64,000 nucleotides of DNA from Lysinibacillus sp. G4S2. GTDB lineage: Bacteria > Bacillota > Bacilli > Bacillales_A > Planococcaceae. Location of the stretch: positions 314,001 to 378,000 of the forward strand of contig NZ_JAUCFJ010000002.1 of assembly GCF_030348505.1 (NCBI RefSeq), given 5' to 3'. The stretch's first letter is position 1, and each line of letters begins with the position of its first letter. The notes under the pieces were generated by a model that made no database searches, was not told where the DNA came from, and saw only the letters and a program-made list of their open reading frames with translations. Of this stretch, positions 53,403-61,688 are shown piece by piece. A program made the position numbers and the translations under genes.

Positions 53403-53431
53403 TTGTCAATTCAACTACATTCAAAAGGGTA

Positions 53432-53463
53432 ATAAAAACTTCACGGATATATATTCCGTGAAG
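53432..53463 (-). terminator. Terminator of the AtoE-like gene
   Basis: CTTCACGGA / TCCGTGAAG with a short AT loop, then TTTTT on the minus strand. Confidence 0.8.
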
Positions 53464-53483
53464 CTTAAATACGCTATATTCAG

Positions 53484-54797
53484 CTAGATGAAAAGGAAGC
53501 CAATGCTTATAATAATGCCCGTAAAGATTAAAACGAATAAACAGAAGCCCATTATATCCCTAGCCTTTAAACCGGCGATTGCAAGGGCTGGTAGTGCCCA
53601 GAACGGCTGAATCATATTTGTCCAAGCGTCACCCCAAGCGATCGCCATGGCAGTTTTAGCATAGTCGGCACCTAGAGTTGTAGCGGCATCTAGCATAATA
53701 GGAGCTTGCACTGCCCATTGTCCACCGCCTGATGGTATAAAGAAGTTAACAAGTCCTGCTGAGAAAAAAGTGAACAAATAGAAGGTATGTTCATTGGAAA
53801 TACTAACGAACCATTTTGAGAATACAGCAGCTAAACCAGAAGCGGTCATCATGCCCATAATCCCTGCATAAAACGGAAATTGAAAAACAATGCCTGTTGT
53901 TGTTTTAATGGCATCTTGTGCGGCTGCAAGGAAACGCTGCGGTGTCCCGTGGAAAATGATACCTAACACAATAAAAATTGTATTCACAACATTTAAATCA
54001 AGAACAAAGCCCTTCGTAACAAAATGATAGATTAAATAAGTAAGTCCGAGAATACCAATTAAAATCGTTAAAATATAACTGCGTTCAGAGCGACTGGCAA
54101 AGTTATTTTCAGGCTTAGGCAACTCTGTTTTTTCTTCCACTAATAAAGCAGGGTTCACCTCAACCGTATCTTCTTCCTTTGGCATCATCCAACGATTAAA
54201 CAATGGTAAAGTTAAAAGTATAACAATGACTATGAATAAGTTATAAGTTGAAAAAATTGTAACATTGGTTGGTACGATGCCCATAATGTCAGCAAACTTA
54301 TGACCTTCAGTCGCAATGGATAACGGAATTGAGCCAGCTAATCCACCATGCCAAATAACCATGCCTGAATAGGCGCTGGCGATTAATAAGCGATAATCAA
54401 CCTTCTTTACATGTCGAGCAATTTCCTTTGCAAAGAGGGCACCAATGACAAGTCCGAATCCCCAGTTAATCCAGCAAGCTATTAGTGATACGAATGTAAT
54501 AACCATAATAGCCATGCCTGGTGTTTTTATTTTACTTGCACTGGCCGATAATCCTTTTTTAAAGACAGGACTATTCGCTAAAATGTGACCTGCAGCTAAG
54601 ACAATCACCATTTGCATTGTAAATTCTAATAAACTCCAAAAGCTACCTCCCCAATATGTCACCATGTCGAGTGGAGAAGAATCTGTTAATGTAACCCCTA
54701 AAAGTAATACTAATACTGTGAGTATAGTGACAAAAATATATGGATCAGGTAAATATTTTTCCATGATAGCATTTGAAATTCTTGTTAACGTTTTCAT
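53484..54797 (-). CDS. atoE: Short-chain fatty acid transporter (AtoE family)
   Basis: 437 aa, about 12 membrane spans. AtoE features: EKYLPDPYIFVTILTVLVLL at the start, ACWINWGFGLVIGALFAKEI, and FIPSGGGQWAVQAPIMLDAA with WGDAWTNMIQPFWALPAL. It imports short-chain fatty acids such as butyrate or acetoacetate. AAGGGGG precedes the ATG. It is divergent from the LysR regulator and close to scoA-scoB, completing an uptake-and-activation module. Confidence 0.92.
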   Translation of the reverse strand: MKTLTRISNAIMEKYLPDPYIFVTILTVLVLLLGVTLTDSSPLDMVTYWGGSFWSLLEFTMQMVIVLAAGHILANSPVFKKGLSASASKIKTPGMAIMVITFVSLIACWINWGFGLVIGALFAKEIARHVKKVDYRLLIASAYSGMVIWHGGLAGSIPLSIATEGHKFADIMGIVPTNVTIFSTYNLFIVIVILLTLPLFNRWMMPKEEDTVEVNPALLVEEKTELPKPENNFASRSERSYILTILIGILGLTYLIYHFVTKGFVLDLNVVNTIFIVLGIIFHGTPQRFLAAAQDAIKTTTGIVFQFPFYAGIMGMMTASGLAAVFSKWFVSISNEHTFYLFTFFSAGLVNFFIPSGGGQWAVQAPIMLDAATTLGADYAKTAMAIAWGDAWTNMIQPFWALPALAIAGLKARDIMGFCLFVLIFTGIIISIGFLFI

Positions 54798-55104
54798 GTT
54801 AGAAATCCCCCTTCCTTTTCTGCCATCCCTTATTGCTAATTGTACAGAGAGAAATGAAATATTAAAGAGAAAGATAGAATTAAGAACGAAAAATGCGACG
54901 TAATGTAGAAATATTTTTAAAACTGTTATTCGTGAATGTTGCGTAATTAAATATTATCGGCATCAGGGAGAAACATTGCTGCTATTGTATTTGCCTTGGA
55001 TATTTTCTAGAAGAAGGATTAGTAGAAAACGAGGAGAATGTATTATTAAACAAGGGTTTTGGAATATTTTTTATAACAAATTAGAATAAATAGGGGGTGT
55101 CTAT
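54798..55104. other. Divergent control region between atoE-like and lysR-like genes
   Basis: 307 AT-rich bp without a gene. TTTTGGAATATTTT at about 55056-55069 recalls TTTTGGAATAAATA before scoA (56005), possibly a shared LysR target. Confidence 0.4.
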
Positions 55105-55995
55105 ATGGAGTTACGAGATTTAAAAGCATTTATGACTGTTGTTGAACATGGGAGTTTTACAAAGGCAGCTAGTGAATCCTTTGTGTCACAGCCTTCATTA
55201 AGCAAAAGCATTAAAAAGCTGGAGGATACTCTTCATGTGGAGTTATTAAACCGATCGACACGCAACGTAGAATTAACAGATGCAGGAAGTATTGTTTATA
55301 AACAAGGACAAAAAGTAATGCGTTCTGTACACGATTTACATAATTTACTGGATGATTTAATGAACATCAAGACAGGTTCTATTAAATTAGGGATTCCACC
55401 GTTAATTGGCACGCTATTCTTTCCTGAAATTGCTCGAAAGTTTCATCAGCAGTATCCAGAGGTACATTTAGAGCTCGTGGAACGTGGAGCTAAAATGATT
55501 GGAACGTTAGTAGAAAATGGCGATGTTGATATGGGGATTGTTGTTATACCTACAGATGAAAGGAAATTTTCTGTCCAATCATTTGTGGAAGACCAATTTT
55601 TTGTCTTTATTAATGAATCCCATCCATTAGCACAGCAAGAACATATTTTATTACAAGATTTACAAAATGAAACATTCATTATTTTTACAGAGGAATTCAC
55701 ATTGCATGATTATGTGATTAAATCATGTAAAAGCGTAGGATTTACACCAATAATCGGCTATAAAAGCTCGCAATGGGATTTAATAGTGGAGCTAGTATCC
55801 TCGAATTTAGGCGTGACACTTTTACCGTATTCAGTTGCCGCAAAGCTGACGAATAAAAATGTAAAAATAATTCCATTATTTAATTTTGACATGCCATGGC
55901 GTTTAGGTGTTATTACGAAGAAGAATACATATCAATCATTTGCATTAAGGCAGCTACTTACTACAATTCGTTCTGAAGAGGACGGCAAAAATTGA
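55105..55995 (+). CDS. LysR-family transcriptional regulator
   Basis: 296 aa. N-terminal LysR helix-turn-helix (MELRDLKAFMTVVEHGSFTK, then SQPSLSKSIKKLEDTLHVEL) and a two-lobed effector domain (IKLGIPPLIGTLFFPEIARK). Placed between a fatty acid transporter (divergent) and the CoA-transferase genes (same strand, 107 bp downstream), so it very likely controls both. Effector unknown, perhaps acetoacetate or a CoA ester. TAGGGGGTG precedes ATG 55105. Confidence 0.92.
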   Translation: MELRDLKAFMTVVEHGSFTKAASESFVSQPSLSKSIKKLEDTLHVELLNRSTRNVELTDAGSIVYKQGQKVMRSVHDLHNLLDDLMNIKTGSIKLGIPPLIGTLFFPEIARKFHQQYPEVHLELVERGAKMIGTLVENGDVDMGIVVIPTDERKFSVQSFVEDQFFVFINESHPLAQQEHILLQDLQNETFIIFTEEFTLHDYVIKSCKSVGFTPIIGYKSSQWDLIVELVSSNLGVTLLPYSVAAKLTNKNVKIIPLFNFDMPWRLGVITKKNTYQSFALRQLLTTIRSEEDGKN

Positions 55996-56008
55996 GTTAT
56001 GCCATTTT

Positions 56009-56035
56009 GGAATAAATAGTATTCGAATTAATTCC
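56009..56035. promoter_or_regulatory. Inverted repeat in front of scoA
   Basis: GGAAT...ATTCC ends around a TTCGAA centre (27 bp: GGAATAAATAGTATTCGAAT then TAATTCC). It lies 67 bp before the scoA start, a suitable place for the LysR regulator. The symmetry is imperfect. Confidence 0.45.
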
Positions 56036-56102
56036 TTTACTTATAAAATGATATTGAGGTAGAATTTTTCTTAATAAACGAGCAATTTTAGGGGGTTTCG
56101 AT

Positions 56103-56810
56103 ATGGGGAACGGGAAAGTGTGGAATTCGTTTGAGGAAGCCGTTGCAGATATTAAAGATGGGAATACGTTAGCGGTAGGGGGCTTCGGGCTATGTGGTAT
56201 CCCTGAAAAATCAATTGCAGCGCTAGTACAAAAGGGAACAAAGGACTTAACAGTTGTCAGTAATAACTGTGGCGTGGATGATTGGGGTTTAGGGCTTTTA
56301 TTAGCAAATAAACAAATAAAAAAAATGATTGCATCCTATGTAGGTGAAAATAAAATTTTTGAGCAGCAATTTTTAAGTGGGGAGCTTGAAGTAGAATTGA
56401 CACCACAAGGTACTTTGGCTGAACGTATGCGAGCTGGCGGTGCTGGAATTCCTGGCTTTTATACGGCTACTGGGGTTGGAACGCCAATTGCTGAAGGGAA
56501 AGAAGTAAAGGTTTTTGATGGGAAGGAATATATTTTAGAAACAGGAATTGTCGCAGATTTTGCACTTGTTAAAGCATGGAAGGCAGACAAGCTAGGTAAT
56601 TTAGTTTTCAGAAAAACATCACGTAACTTTAATCCACTAGCTGCAATGGCTGGGAAAATTACGATTGCAGAGGTGGAGGAAATTGTTGAAGTAGGAGAGC
56701 TAGATCCGGATCATATCCATACGCCAGGAGTGTTCGTGCAACGCGTTTTACTAGGCGAAAATTATGCGAAGCGTATTGAGCGTTTGACGGTGAAAAAGGG
56801 GGATGCGTGA
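56103..56810 (+). CDS. scoA: 3-oxoacid CoA-transferase subunit A
   Basis: 235 aa. Type I CoA-transferase alpha subunit: [20 protein letters not shown] near the N-terminus, [17 protein letters not shown], and [20 protein letters not shown]. With ScoB it transfers CoA from succinyl-CoA to acetoacetate, opening ketone bodies to oxidation. AGGGGG precedes the ATG. The stop overlaps the start of scoB by up to 4 bp. Confidence 0.95.
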   Translation: MGNGKVWNSFEEAVADIKDGNTLAVGGFGLCGIPEKSIAALVQKGTKDLTVVSNNCGVDDWGLGLLLANKQIKKMIASYVGENKIFEQQFLSGELEVELTPQGTLAERMRAGGAGIPGFYTATGVGTPIAEGKEVKVFDGKEYILETGIVADFALVKAWKADKLGNLVFRKTSRNFNPLAAMAGKITIAEVEEIVEVGELDPDHIHTPGVFVQRVLLGENYAKRIERLTVKKGDA

Positions 56811-57451
56811 TGGTTGATACAAGACAAAGAATAGTAAACAGAGCGGTAAAAGAAATACAAAACGGCATGAACGTCAATTTAGGTATTGGTATCCCAACGC
56901 TAGTTGCCAATGCAATTCCGGCTGATTATGACGTCCTTTTACAATCAGAAAACGGACTTCTAGGCATTGGTCCATACCCAGCGGAAGGAGCGGTCGATCC
57001 TGATTTAATTAATGCAGGTAAAGAAACGGTAACAGTTGTACCGGGTGCTTCATTCTTTGATAGTGCCGAATCGTTTGCCATGATTCGCGGAGGCCATATC
57101 GACCTTGCTATTTTAGGTGGGATGGAAGTATCTGAAACGGGTGACCTTGCAAACTGGATGATTCCAGGGAAAATGGTGAAAGGTATGGGAGGCGCCATGG
57201 ACCTTGTAGTTGGAGCGAAAAGAGTCATCGTTGTGATGGAGCATGTCAATAAAAACGGTGAGTCAAAAATTAAAAAACAATGCGAGCTACCGTTAACAGG
57301 CAAAGGCGTTGTACATCGATTAATTACAGACCTAGCTGTTTTTGACTTTACTGAGCAAGGTATGCAGCTAATAGAATTAGCAGAGGGTGTCACTTTAGAA
57401 GAAGTAAAAGAGAAGACAGCAGCTTCATTTAGTGTAGCCATAACAGAATAA
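56810..57451 (+). CDS. scoB: 3-oxoacid CoA-transferase subunit B
   Basis: 213 aa from ATG 56810 (GTG 56807 is also possible; both follow AAAAAGGGGG). Contains [13 protein letters not shown] and the catalytic glutamate in [13 protein letters not shown], then [14 protein letters not shown]. Beta subunit of the succinyl-CoA:3-oxoacid CoA-transferase, coupled to scoA. A terminator follows. Confidence 0.95.
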   Translation: MVDTRQRIVNRAVKEIQNGMNVNLGIGIPTLVANAIPADYDVLLQSENGLLGIGPYPAEGAVDPDLINAGKETVTVVPGASFFDSAESFAMIRGGHIDLAILGGMEVSETGDLANWMIPGKMVKGMGGAMDLVVGAKRVIVVMEHVNKNGESKIKKQCELPLTGKGVVHRLITDLAVFDFTEQGMQLIELAEGVTLEEVKEKTAASFSVAITE

Positions 57452-57460
57452 ATGCAAAGT

Positions 57461-57492
57461 AACCAGTTCTTTTGGCAGAGCTGGTTATTTTA
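57461..57492 (+). terminator. Terminator after scoAB
   Basis: AACCAGTTCT / AGAGCTGGTT (one G-T pair), then ATTTTA. Confidence 0.7.
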
Positions 57493-57515
57493 ATGATTGT
57501 TAGGAGTGTCAATCA

Positions 57516-58142
57516 ATGAATATACACGAAATAAAGAACGATATCATAAAGCAATTTAAAGCGAGGTCTGCTAAAGAAAGACCATTCATTGTCGCCATTG
57601 ATGGACTAGGTGGCGCAGGCAAGTCAACTATAGCTAACAAGCTTGCAGAAGAGCTAAAAATAATATGTGCTGTAGAACTAATTCATATAGATAATCACAT
57701 CGTTGAAAGAAACAAACGCTATAATACTGGCTACGATGAATGGTACGAATATTATTACTTACAGTGGGATATCGACTTTATTAAACATCATGTCTTTTTA
57801 CAATTACATAATTATAATTTAGAGCTCAAACTTCCATTTTATGACCAATCAACAGATGTCAGTTGTAATAAAAAAATTACATTAGCAGCAAACAGTATAC
57901 TTATTGTTGAGGGAATCTTTCTTCTACGCAGTGAGTGGAGGAGCTTTTATGATTATAGTTTATATATAGAATGCCCTAAAACTGTTAGAGAGGAAAGGGT
58001 ATTGCAGCGAGACGTGTATATTGGAGATTTTCGAACACGATTAAACAAGTATAGAAGAAGATATTGGCCAGCTGAGGAGTATTATTTAGAAAAAGAAGAT
58101 CCATTAGCAGTTGCAGATAGAATTTGTGATTTTTTAAGGTGA
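57516..58142 (+). CDS. Uridine kinase-like P-loop kinase
   Basis: 208 aa. Walker A IDGLGGAGKSTIANKLAEEL (residues about 28-47), then IHIDNHIVERNKRYNTGYDE (the D-x-D/H region of uridine kinase-like NTPases), LIVEGIFLLRSEW and a lid segment ECPKTVREERVLQRD. A small-molecule kinase of the uridine kinase/AAA_18 type; the substrate is not clear and nucleoside is only one option. AGGAGTG precedes the ATG. Stands alone. Confidence 0.75.
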   Translation: MNIHEIKNDIIKQFKARSAKERPFIVAIDGLGGAGKSTIANKLAEELKIICAVELIHIDNHIVERNKRYNTGYDEWYEYYYLQWDIDFIKHHVFLQLHNYNLELKLPFYDQSTDVSCNKKITLAANSILIVEGIFLLRSEWRSFYDYSLYIECPKTVREERVLQRDVYIGDFRTRLNKYRRRYWPAEEYYLEKEDPLAVADRICDFLR

Positions 58143-58144
58143 AA

Positions 58145-58255
58145 TTGGTGCTTCGCGGGTATTTGCGTGGCTAGCGCGGGTATTTGTCTCCAATTCGCGG
58201 GTATTTCAACCAATATCGCGGGTATTTTGCTTTTCTCCGCGGGTAATTTTATATT
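58145..58255. repeat. Short array, core CGCGGGTATTT
   Basis: Five units of 20-22 nt: CGCGGGTATTTGCGTGGCTA, GCGCGGGTATTTGTCTCCAAT, TCGCGGGTATTTCAACCAATA, TCGCGGGTATTTTGCTTTTCT, CCGCGGGTAATTTT. Same period as the GATAAA arrays but another core (minus strand AAATACCCGCG). Confidence 0.8.
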
Positions 58256-58345
58256 ACTGCCATAGATTAGCATTTTTTCAGACCAAGGGCTGTTCTCTAG
58301 CTTTATTCTTCAATTATATAATTGAAAAAAAGGAGAAAAATAACT

Positions 58346-58759
58346 ATGAGACAACAATGGTCGGATGAATTACAGGTGGCCCAAGTACGTATTGCTAGGC
58401 CAACTGATAAATTAAAGGAAATTGAAAAATTTTATTGTGAAGGCGTAGGGTTAGAAAAAGTTGGCTCTTTCACAGGGCATCGTGGCTACAATGGTATAAT
58501 GATTGGTCTTCCAAATGCTAGCTATCATTTAGAATTTACAGAGCATATTGAGGGGAGCCCTTGCCCAGCGCCAACAAAGGATAATCTGCTTGTGCTATAT
58601 ATTCCAAAGTTTGTAACGATACAGCGTATTGCCGAACGCTTATTGCAAATGGGCTATCCCGAAGTAGAGCCAGAAAATCCATATTGGGAAGAAAAAGGTG
58701 TCACAATTGAAGATCCAGATGGTTGGCGTGTTGTATTAATGAACACTGAGGGTATTTAA
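58346..58759 (+). CDS. VOC (glyoxalase-fold) protein
   Basis: 137 aa. One or two beta-alpha-beta-beta-beta modules: QVARIARPTDKLKEIEKFYC-like start (as QVAQVRIARPTDKLKEIEKF without quoting more), GFGVGLEK-type turn at VGLEKVGSF, metal-ligand candidates in NASYHLEFTEH and IEDPDGWRVVLM. Typical single-domain VOC protein, possibly a dioxygenase, lyase or resistance enzyme; the reaction is unknown. ATG 58346 follows AAAGGAG; the frame extends back to 58322 without support. Confidence 0.8.
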   Translation: MRQQWSDELQVAQVRIARPTDKLKEIEKFYCEGVGLEKVGSFTGHRGYNGIMIGLPNASYHLEFTEHIEGSPCPAPTKDNLLVLYIPKFVTIQRIAERLLQMGYPEVEPENPYWEEKGVTIEDPDGWRVVLMNTEGI

Positions 58760-58775
58760 ATATTGTGAGAAGAGG

Positions 58776-58809
58776 TACGAGCTTTCATTTATTGTAGGCT
58801 CGTATTTTT
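58776..58809 (+). terminator. Terminator after the VOC gene
   Basis: TACGAGC / GCTCGTA followed by TTTTT. Confidence 0.75.
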
Positions 58810-58917
58810 ATCTTCATTCATAGAAGATTCTTACCTCTTTTGATTCACTTTCATACATTATTAATACCCTATATGGTATATAATGAATGAAAGGCTTATA
58901 AGTTGGAGGTTCAAAGT

Positions 58918-59247
58918 ATGGAAAGAATTAAAACAACTGAACAATGGAGAGATACTTTACAGCAATCTAAGCACAAGGCCTGTCTAGTGTTAAAATTCAG
59001 TATGACATGTTTTAGTAGCATCTCTGCGTTAAAAGAGTTGAAAGCGCTAGAAACAAATTTGCCTAAGTATTTAGTGATTGTGCAGAAGGATAGGGATGTT
59101 TCAAATATTATTGAGAACGATCTAAAGGTGAAGCATGAATCACCACAACTCTTAATTTTGAAAGATGGAAAAGGCGTCTGGCAAGCAACGCATTATAAAA
59201 TAAAACAATCTCTTCTGTCTGAAGCAATTAGTATGTACGTTAAGTGA
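58918..59247 (+). CDS. ytxJ: Bacillithiol-system protein YtxJ (thioredoxin-like)
   Basis: 109 aa. Thioredoxin-like fold with VLKFSMTCFSSISALKELKA, where other YtxJ proteins have a TCPIS-type site; the single Cys is kept. Ends LSEAISMYV. YtxJ/BrxC-type proteins act on bacillithiolated proteins (monothiol redox). ATG 58918 is 8 nt after GGAGG; the TTG at 58903 lies on the ribosome binding site itself. Single gene followed by a terminator. Confidence 0.8.
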   Translation: MERIKTTEQWRDTLQQSKHKACLVLKFSMTCFSSISALKELKALETNLPKYLVIVQKDRDVSNIIENDLKVKHESPQLLILKDGKGVWQATHYKIKQSLLSEAISMYVK

Positions 59248-59259
59248 GCGGATAATAAA

Positions 59260-59296
59260 AAAGATACCCATTCTTTATACATAAAGGGGTATCTTT
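59260..59296. terminator. Bidirectional terminator
   Basis: AAAGATACCCATTCTTTA / TAAAGGGGTATCTTT with a short loop; between converging genes. Confidence 0.8.
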
Positions 59297-59309
59297 CTGT
59301 TGTATTTTT

Positions 59310-59765
59310 TTAATGGCCTAAAGCTTCATTTTGATGATAATGAGTAGCGATGGATTCAATATCTAGCTGGTTATAGTTTGCCCAATTAACTTTTCTAAAG
59401 TCTTCTTCACTAAAATAAATGTTTAATACCTCAGTCATACCTTTCTTTCCACCTGTTTCCGTTAACGGTGCGTACCAGGAAATAGATGGTGTTTTAACAC
59501 TTTTTAGTTTGGACAGCTCAGCAAATATTTTTGTAGAGTCCTTCAGCATTTGACTTTTCAAACCTTTTCCAACATCTGTATCTTGAATGGAAATAGTTAC
59601 AACCCCATTCTTTTCTTCAACAGTGAATTTATTTTTGACGATAGCTCCCACTATATCTTCAACGGAAGTATTTTTGTCGACGGCTACTTCTTTTGGAGCG
59701 GTATTTTTTCCACAAGCTGATAATAATAATGTGGCTAGTAAAAACAGATAAAATAACTTCTTCAA
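59310..59765 (-). CDS. Lipoprotein of unknown function
   Basis: 151 aa. Signal peptide and lipobox KKLFYLFLLATLLLSACGK, mature from Cys17. The body contains VAVDKNTSVEDIVGAIVKNK and VTISIQDTDVGKGLKSQMLK; no family named. TTG 59765 follows AGGGAGGTC; the frame continues to 59792 without support. Surface-anchored, single gene. Confidence 0.75.
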   Translation of the reverse strand: MKKLFYLFLLATLLLSACGKNTAPKEVAVDKNTSVEDIVGAIVKNKFTVEEKNGVVTISIQDTDVGKGLKSQMLKDSTKIFAELSKLKSVKTPSISWYAPLTETGGKKGMTEVLNIYFSEEDFRKVNWANYNQLDIESIATHYHQNEALGH

Positions 59766-59914
59766 TGTAATGACCTCCCTTGTTACTACCATATATGCGC
59801 AAAATGGAGGCGAATTATACAGGGTGGAAGATGGTTATTTGAAAGAAAGTTAGGAAACGCGTCATTTTATAAAACTTGGCAGTTATCTAGAAAAAATGCT
59901 TCATCAATTTTGTT

Positions 59915-61102
59915 TTATTCTTGTGGGATGGGATTAACCAAGGTCGCTGTCCCAAATGTGTGGACATTTACGTCAACATTGACTTCTAACTCTGGAAATA
60001 TTGTTGACCAATCATCTTTAATAGTATCCCATGCTTGGTAATCTTCCCTATGAAGTACTTCTCCAAAGTTCAAAATATCAACTTGATAATCTTTTTTAAT
60101 AGTATTAATGGTTTGTTCAATATTTCCTTTAATATAGGTTGCAGTTCTTTTATCAATCATTTTTAAAGTTTTTTCCTCTGATAAATCAATGTTACATTTT
60201 ACTTCTGCAACATTTTGTTCAATATCAATTTTCACATTTATTTTTGGAATCCCATTTTCAAATTTTCCATGAATAGTTGTTTTAGATTTTCCTATTTCTG
60301 TTGTTATAGATCCTTTATTAGGACAGGAGGTATTTATGATTGTGCTTTTAATATTATCCATTAAAAAATTGTAATAGATACTTTCTGATTCAGTTAAAAA
60401 ACCAATTAATTTATCCTTTTTGAATACTCCGAATCCAATGAAATGTAATACTGCTGACGTCTCAATTCTTTCAACATTATCTGGACCTTTACCTTTTTCT
60501 TTGTCTCCAACTAATTCTATCGCTGACAAAACAGTACTTTTGTGCTCGCCGCCCAATTCAGAAATTAAATCTTCAGTATCAATAAATTTTGTTGAACCCC
60601 AAGCATCTTGGGAAGCAAGAGTGGAATTTAGCATCTTTTTTGCTGGTAATTTTTCAATAGGTGTTAAGACACTTAAAATATCTTTAGCAGTAGAATTATA
60701 TGCTACAACAAAGTTAAAATCGCTTCTAATTGCTTGGTCTCTAGCCATAAAATCTAGAGCTTCCGCAATTCCTTCAGATGCAAATTCTTCCCCAAAAACG
60801 ACCAATTGCATGTGAGTGAAATAGGCTCTCCTTGGAGTAGTTGTAGTTAATTTCCTAACAGCTTCAAATAAGGATTTTCCAGTTGTATGATAGGTAGCAA
60901 CTGGCGATTGACCACCAGAAGATTTACTGCCAGACATTTCACCAGCATTGACAATTTGAACAGAAATATAATATTCATCATTGATTTTATCTATACCTAA
61001 AGCAGAAACAATAGCTAGATCACTTAATTCACGCTTACTCCAACAACCACTTAGTAATAGCGTAAATATTACTAGAAAAATTACTATTAACGATTTTTTC
61101 AT
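59915..61102 (-). CDS. Spore germination protein of the Ger(x)C family (GerAC-like)
   Basis: 395 aa. Lipobox FTLLLSGCW, followed by SKRELSDLAIVSALGIDKIN, the standard start of Ger(x)C lipoproteins, and the C-terminal domain ending FGEVLHREDYQAW...FPELEVNVDVNVHTFGTA. It is the C subunit of a nutrient germinant receptor in the spore inner membrane. Subunits A and B are not in the window next to it: upstream lies a NupC gene in the opposite direction and downstream a lipoprotein. ATG 61102 follows GAGGTG by 9 nt. Confidence 0.9.
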   Translation of the reverse strand: MKKSLIVIFLVIFTLLLSGCWSKRELSDLAIVSALGIDKINDEYYISVQIVNAGEMSGSKSSGGQSPVATYHTTGKSLFEAVRKLTTTTPRRAYFTHMQLVVFGEEFASEGIAEALDFMARDQAIRSDFNFVVAYNSTAKDILSVLTPIEKLPAKKMLNSTLASQDAWGSTKFIDTEDLISELGGEHKSTVLSAIELVGDKEKGKGPDNVERIETSAVLHFIGFGVFKKDKLIGFLTESESIYYNFLMDNIKSTIINTSCPNKGSITTEIGKSKTTIHGKFENGIPKINVKIDIEQNVAEVKCNIDLSEEKTLKMIDKRTATYIKGNIEQTINTIKKDYQVDILNFGEVLHREDYQAWDTIKDDWSTIFPELEVNVDVNVHTFGTATLVNPIPQE

Positions 61103-61114
61103 TTTAATATTCAC

Positions 61115-61688
61115 CTCTTCAAGTAAACTATTAAGAGGATGAACAATTTTTTGAAGAAATATACTAAAAAATTAGATGATAAGAATATTCTAGAAAACTA
61201 GCGTAAAACCTTACAAAGGTTACAGTTGAACATTAGTTAAGACCAAGATAATCGTGTCTGGTCTTTTTTTTATGAATTTTTTTAGTTCATGTAGTACAGG
61301 GGAATTAATTGTTATCTCAGGCCTCTTCAACAAGAAGGAAGAATGGGTATTTTGATGAAGGGTGATTGTGAAATATTACGCTAAAACGAACGGAGTAGGT
61401 TTGTTTAACTTTTTTTAAAAACGACGGACATAATATATCGAAAACCTCACACAATAAATAAAGTTTTAACATGAAGAAAGTGATTACATATTTTTTTCTA
61501 TTAACTATTGAATAACTAGTGAAAAAACTGTTATAGTGAGAATGTTTGTCTGACGTCTGACCACGAGATTGTCTTCTAGTTTAAAAATTATGGACTATTT
61601 TTCCAGTTTTGATATTAAAAATAAGAAGCGAAAAATGCGTCTTGAGGTCGAATGTCTAAAAATTATCATTATATTTATGGAGGAATTT
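61115..61688. other. Divergent intergenic region between the GerC-like and nupC genes
   Basis: Contains an orphan terminator-like hairpin AAGACCA/TGGTCTT + Ts at 61239-61271 and the doubled motif GTCTGACGTCTGAC at about 61547-61561. I searched for a purine-riboswitch core before nupC and did not find one. No gene. Confidence 0.45.

Noticed and set aside
61480..61688. Possible purine riboswitch before nupC
   Set aside because: The conserved TATA/three-way-junction core bases were not found; the region has only a doubled GTCTGAC motif.
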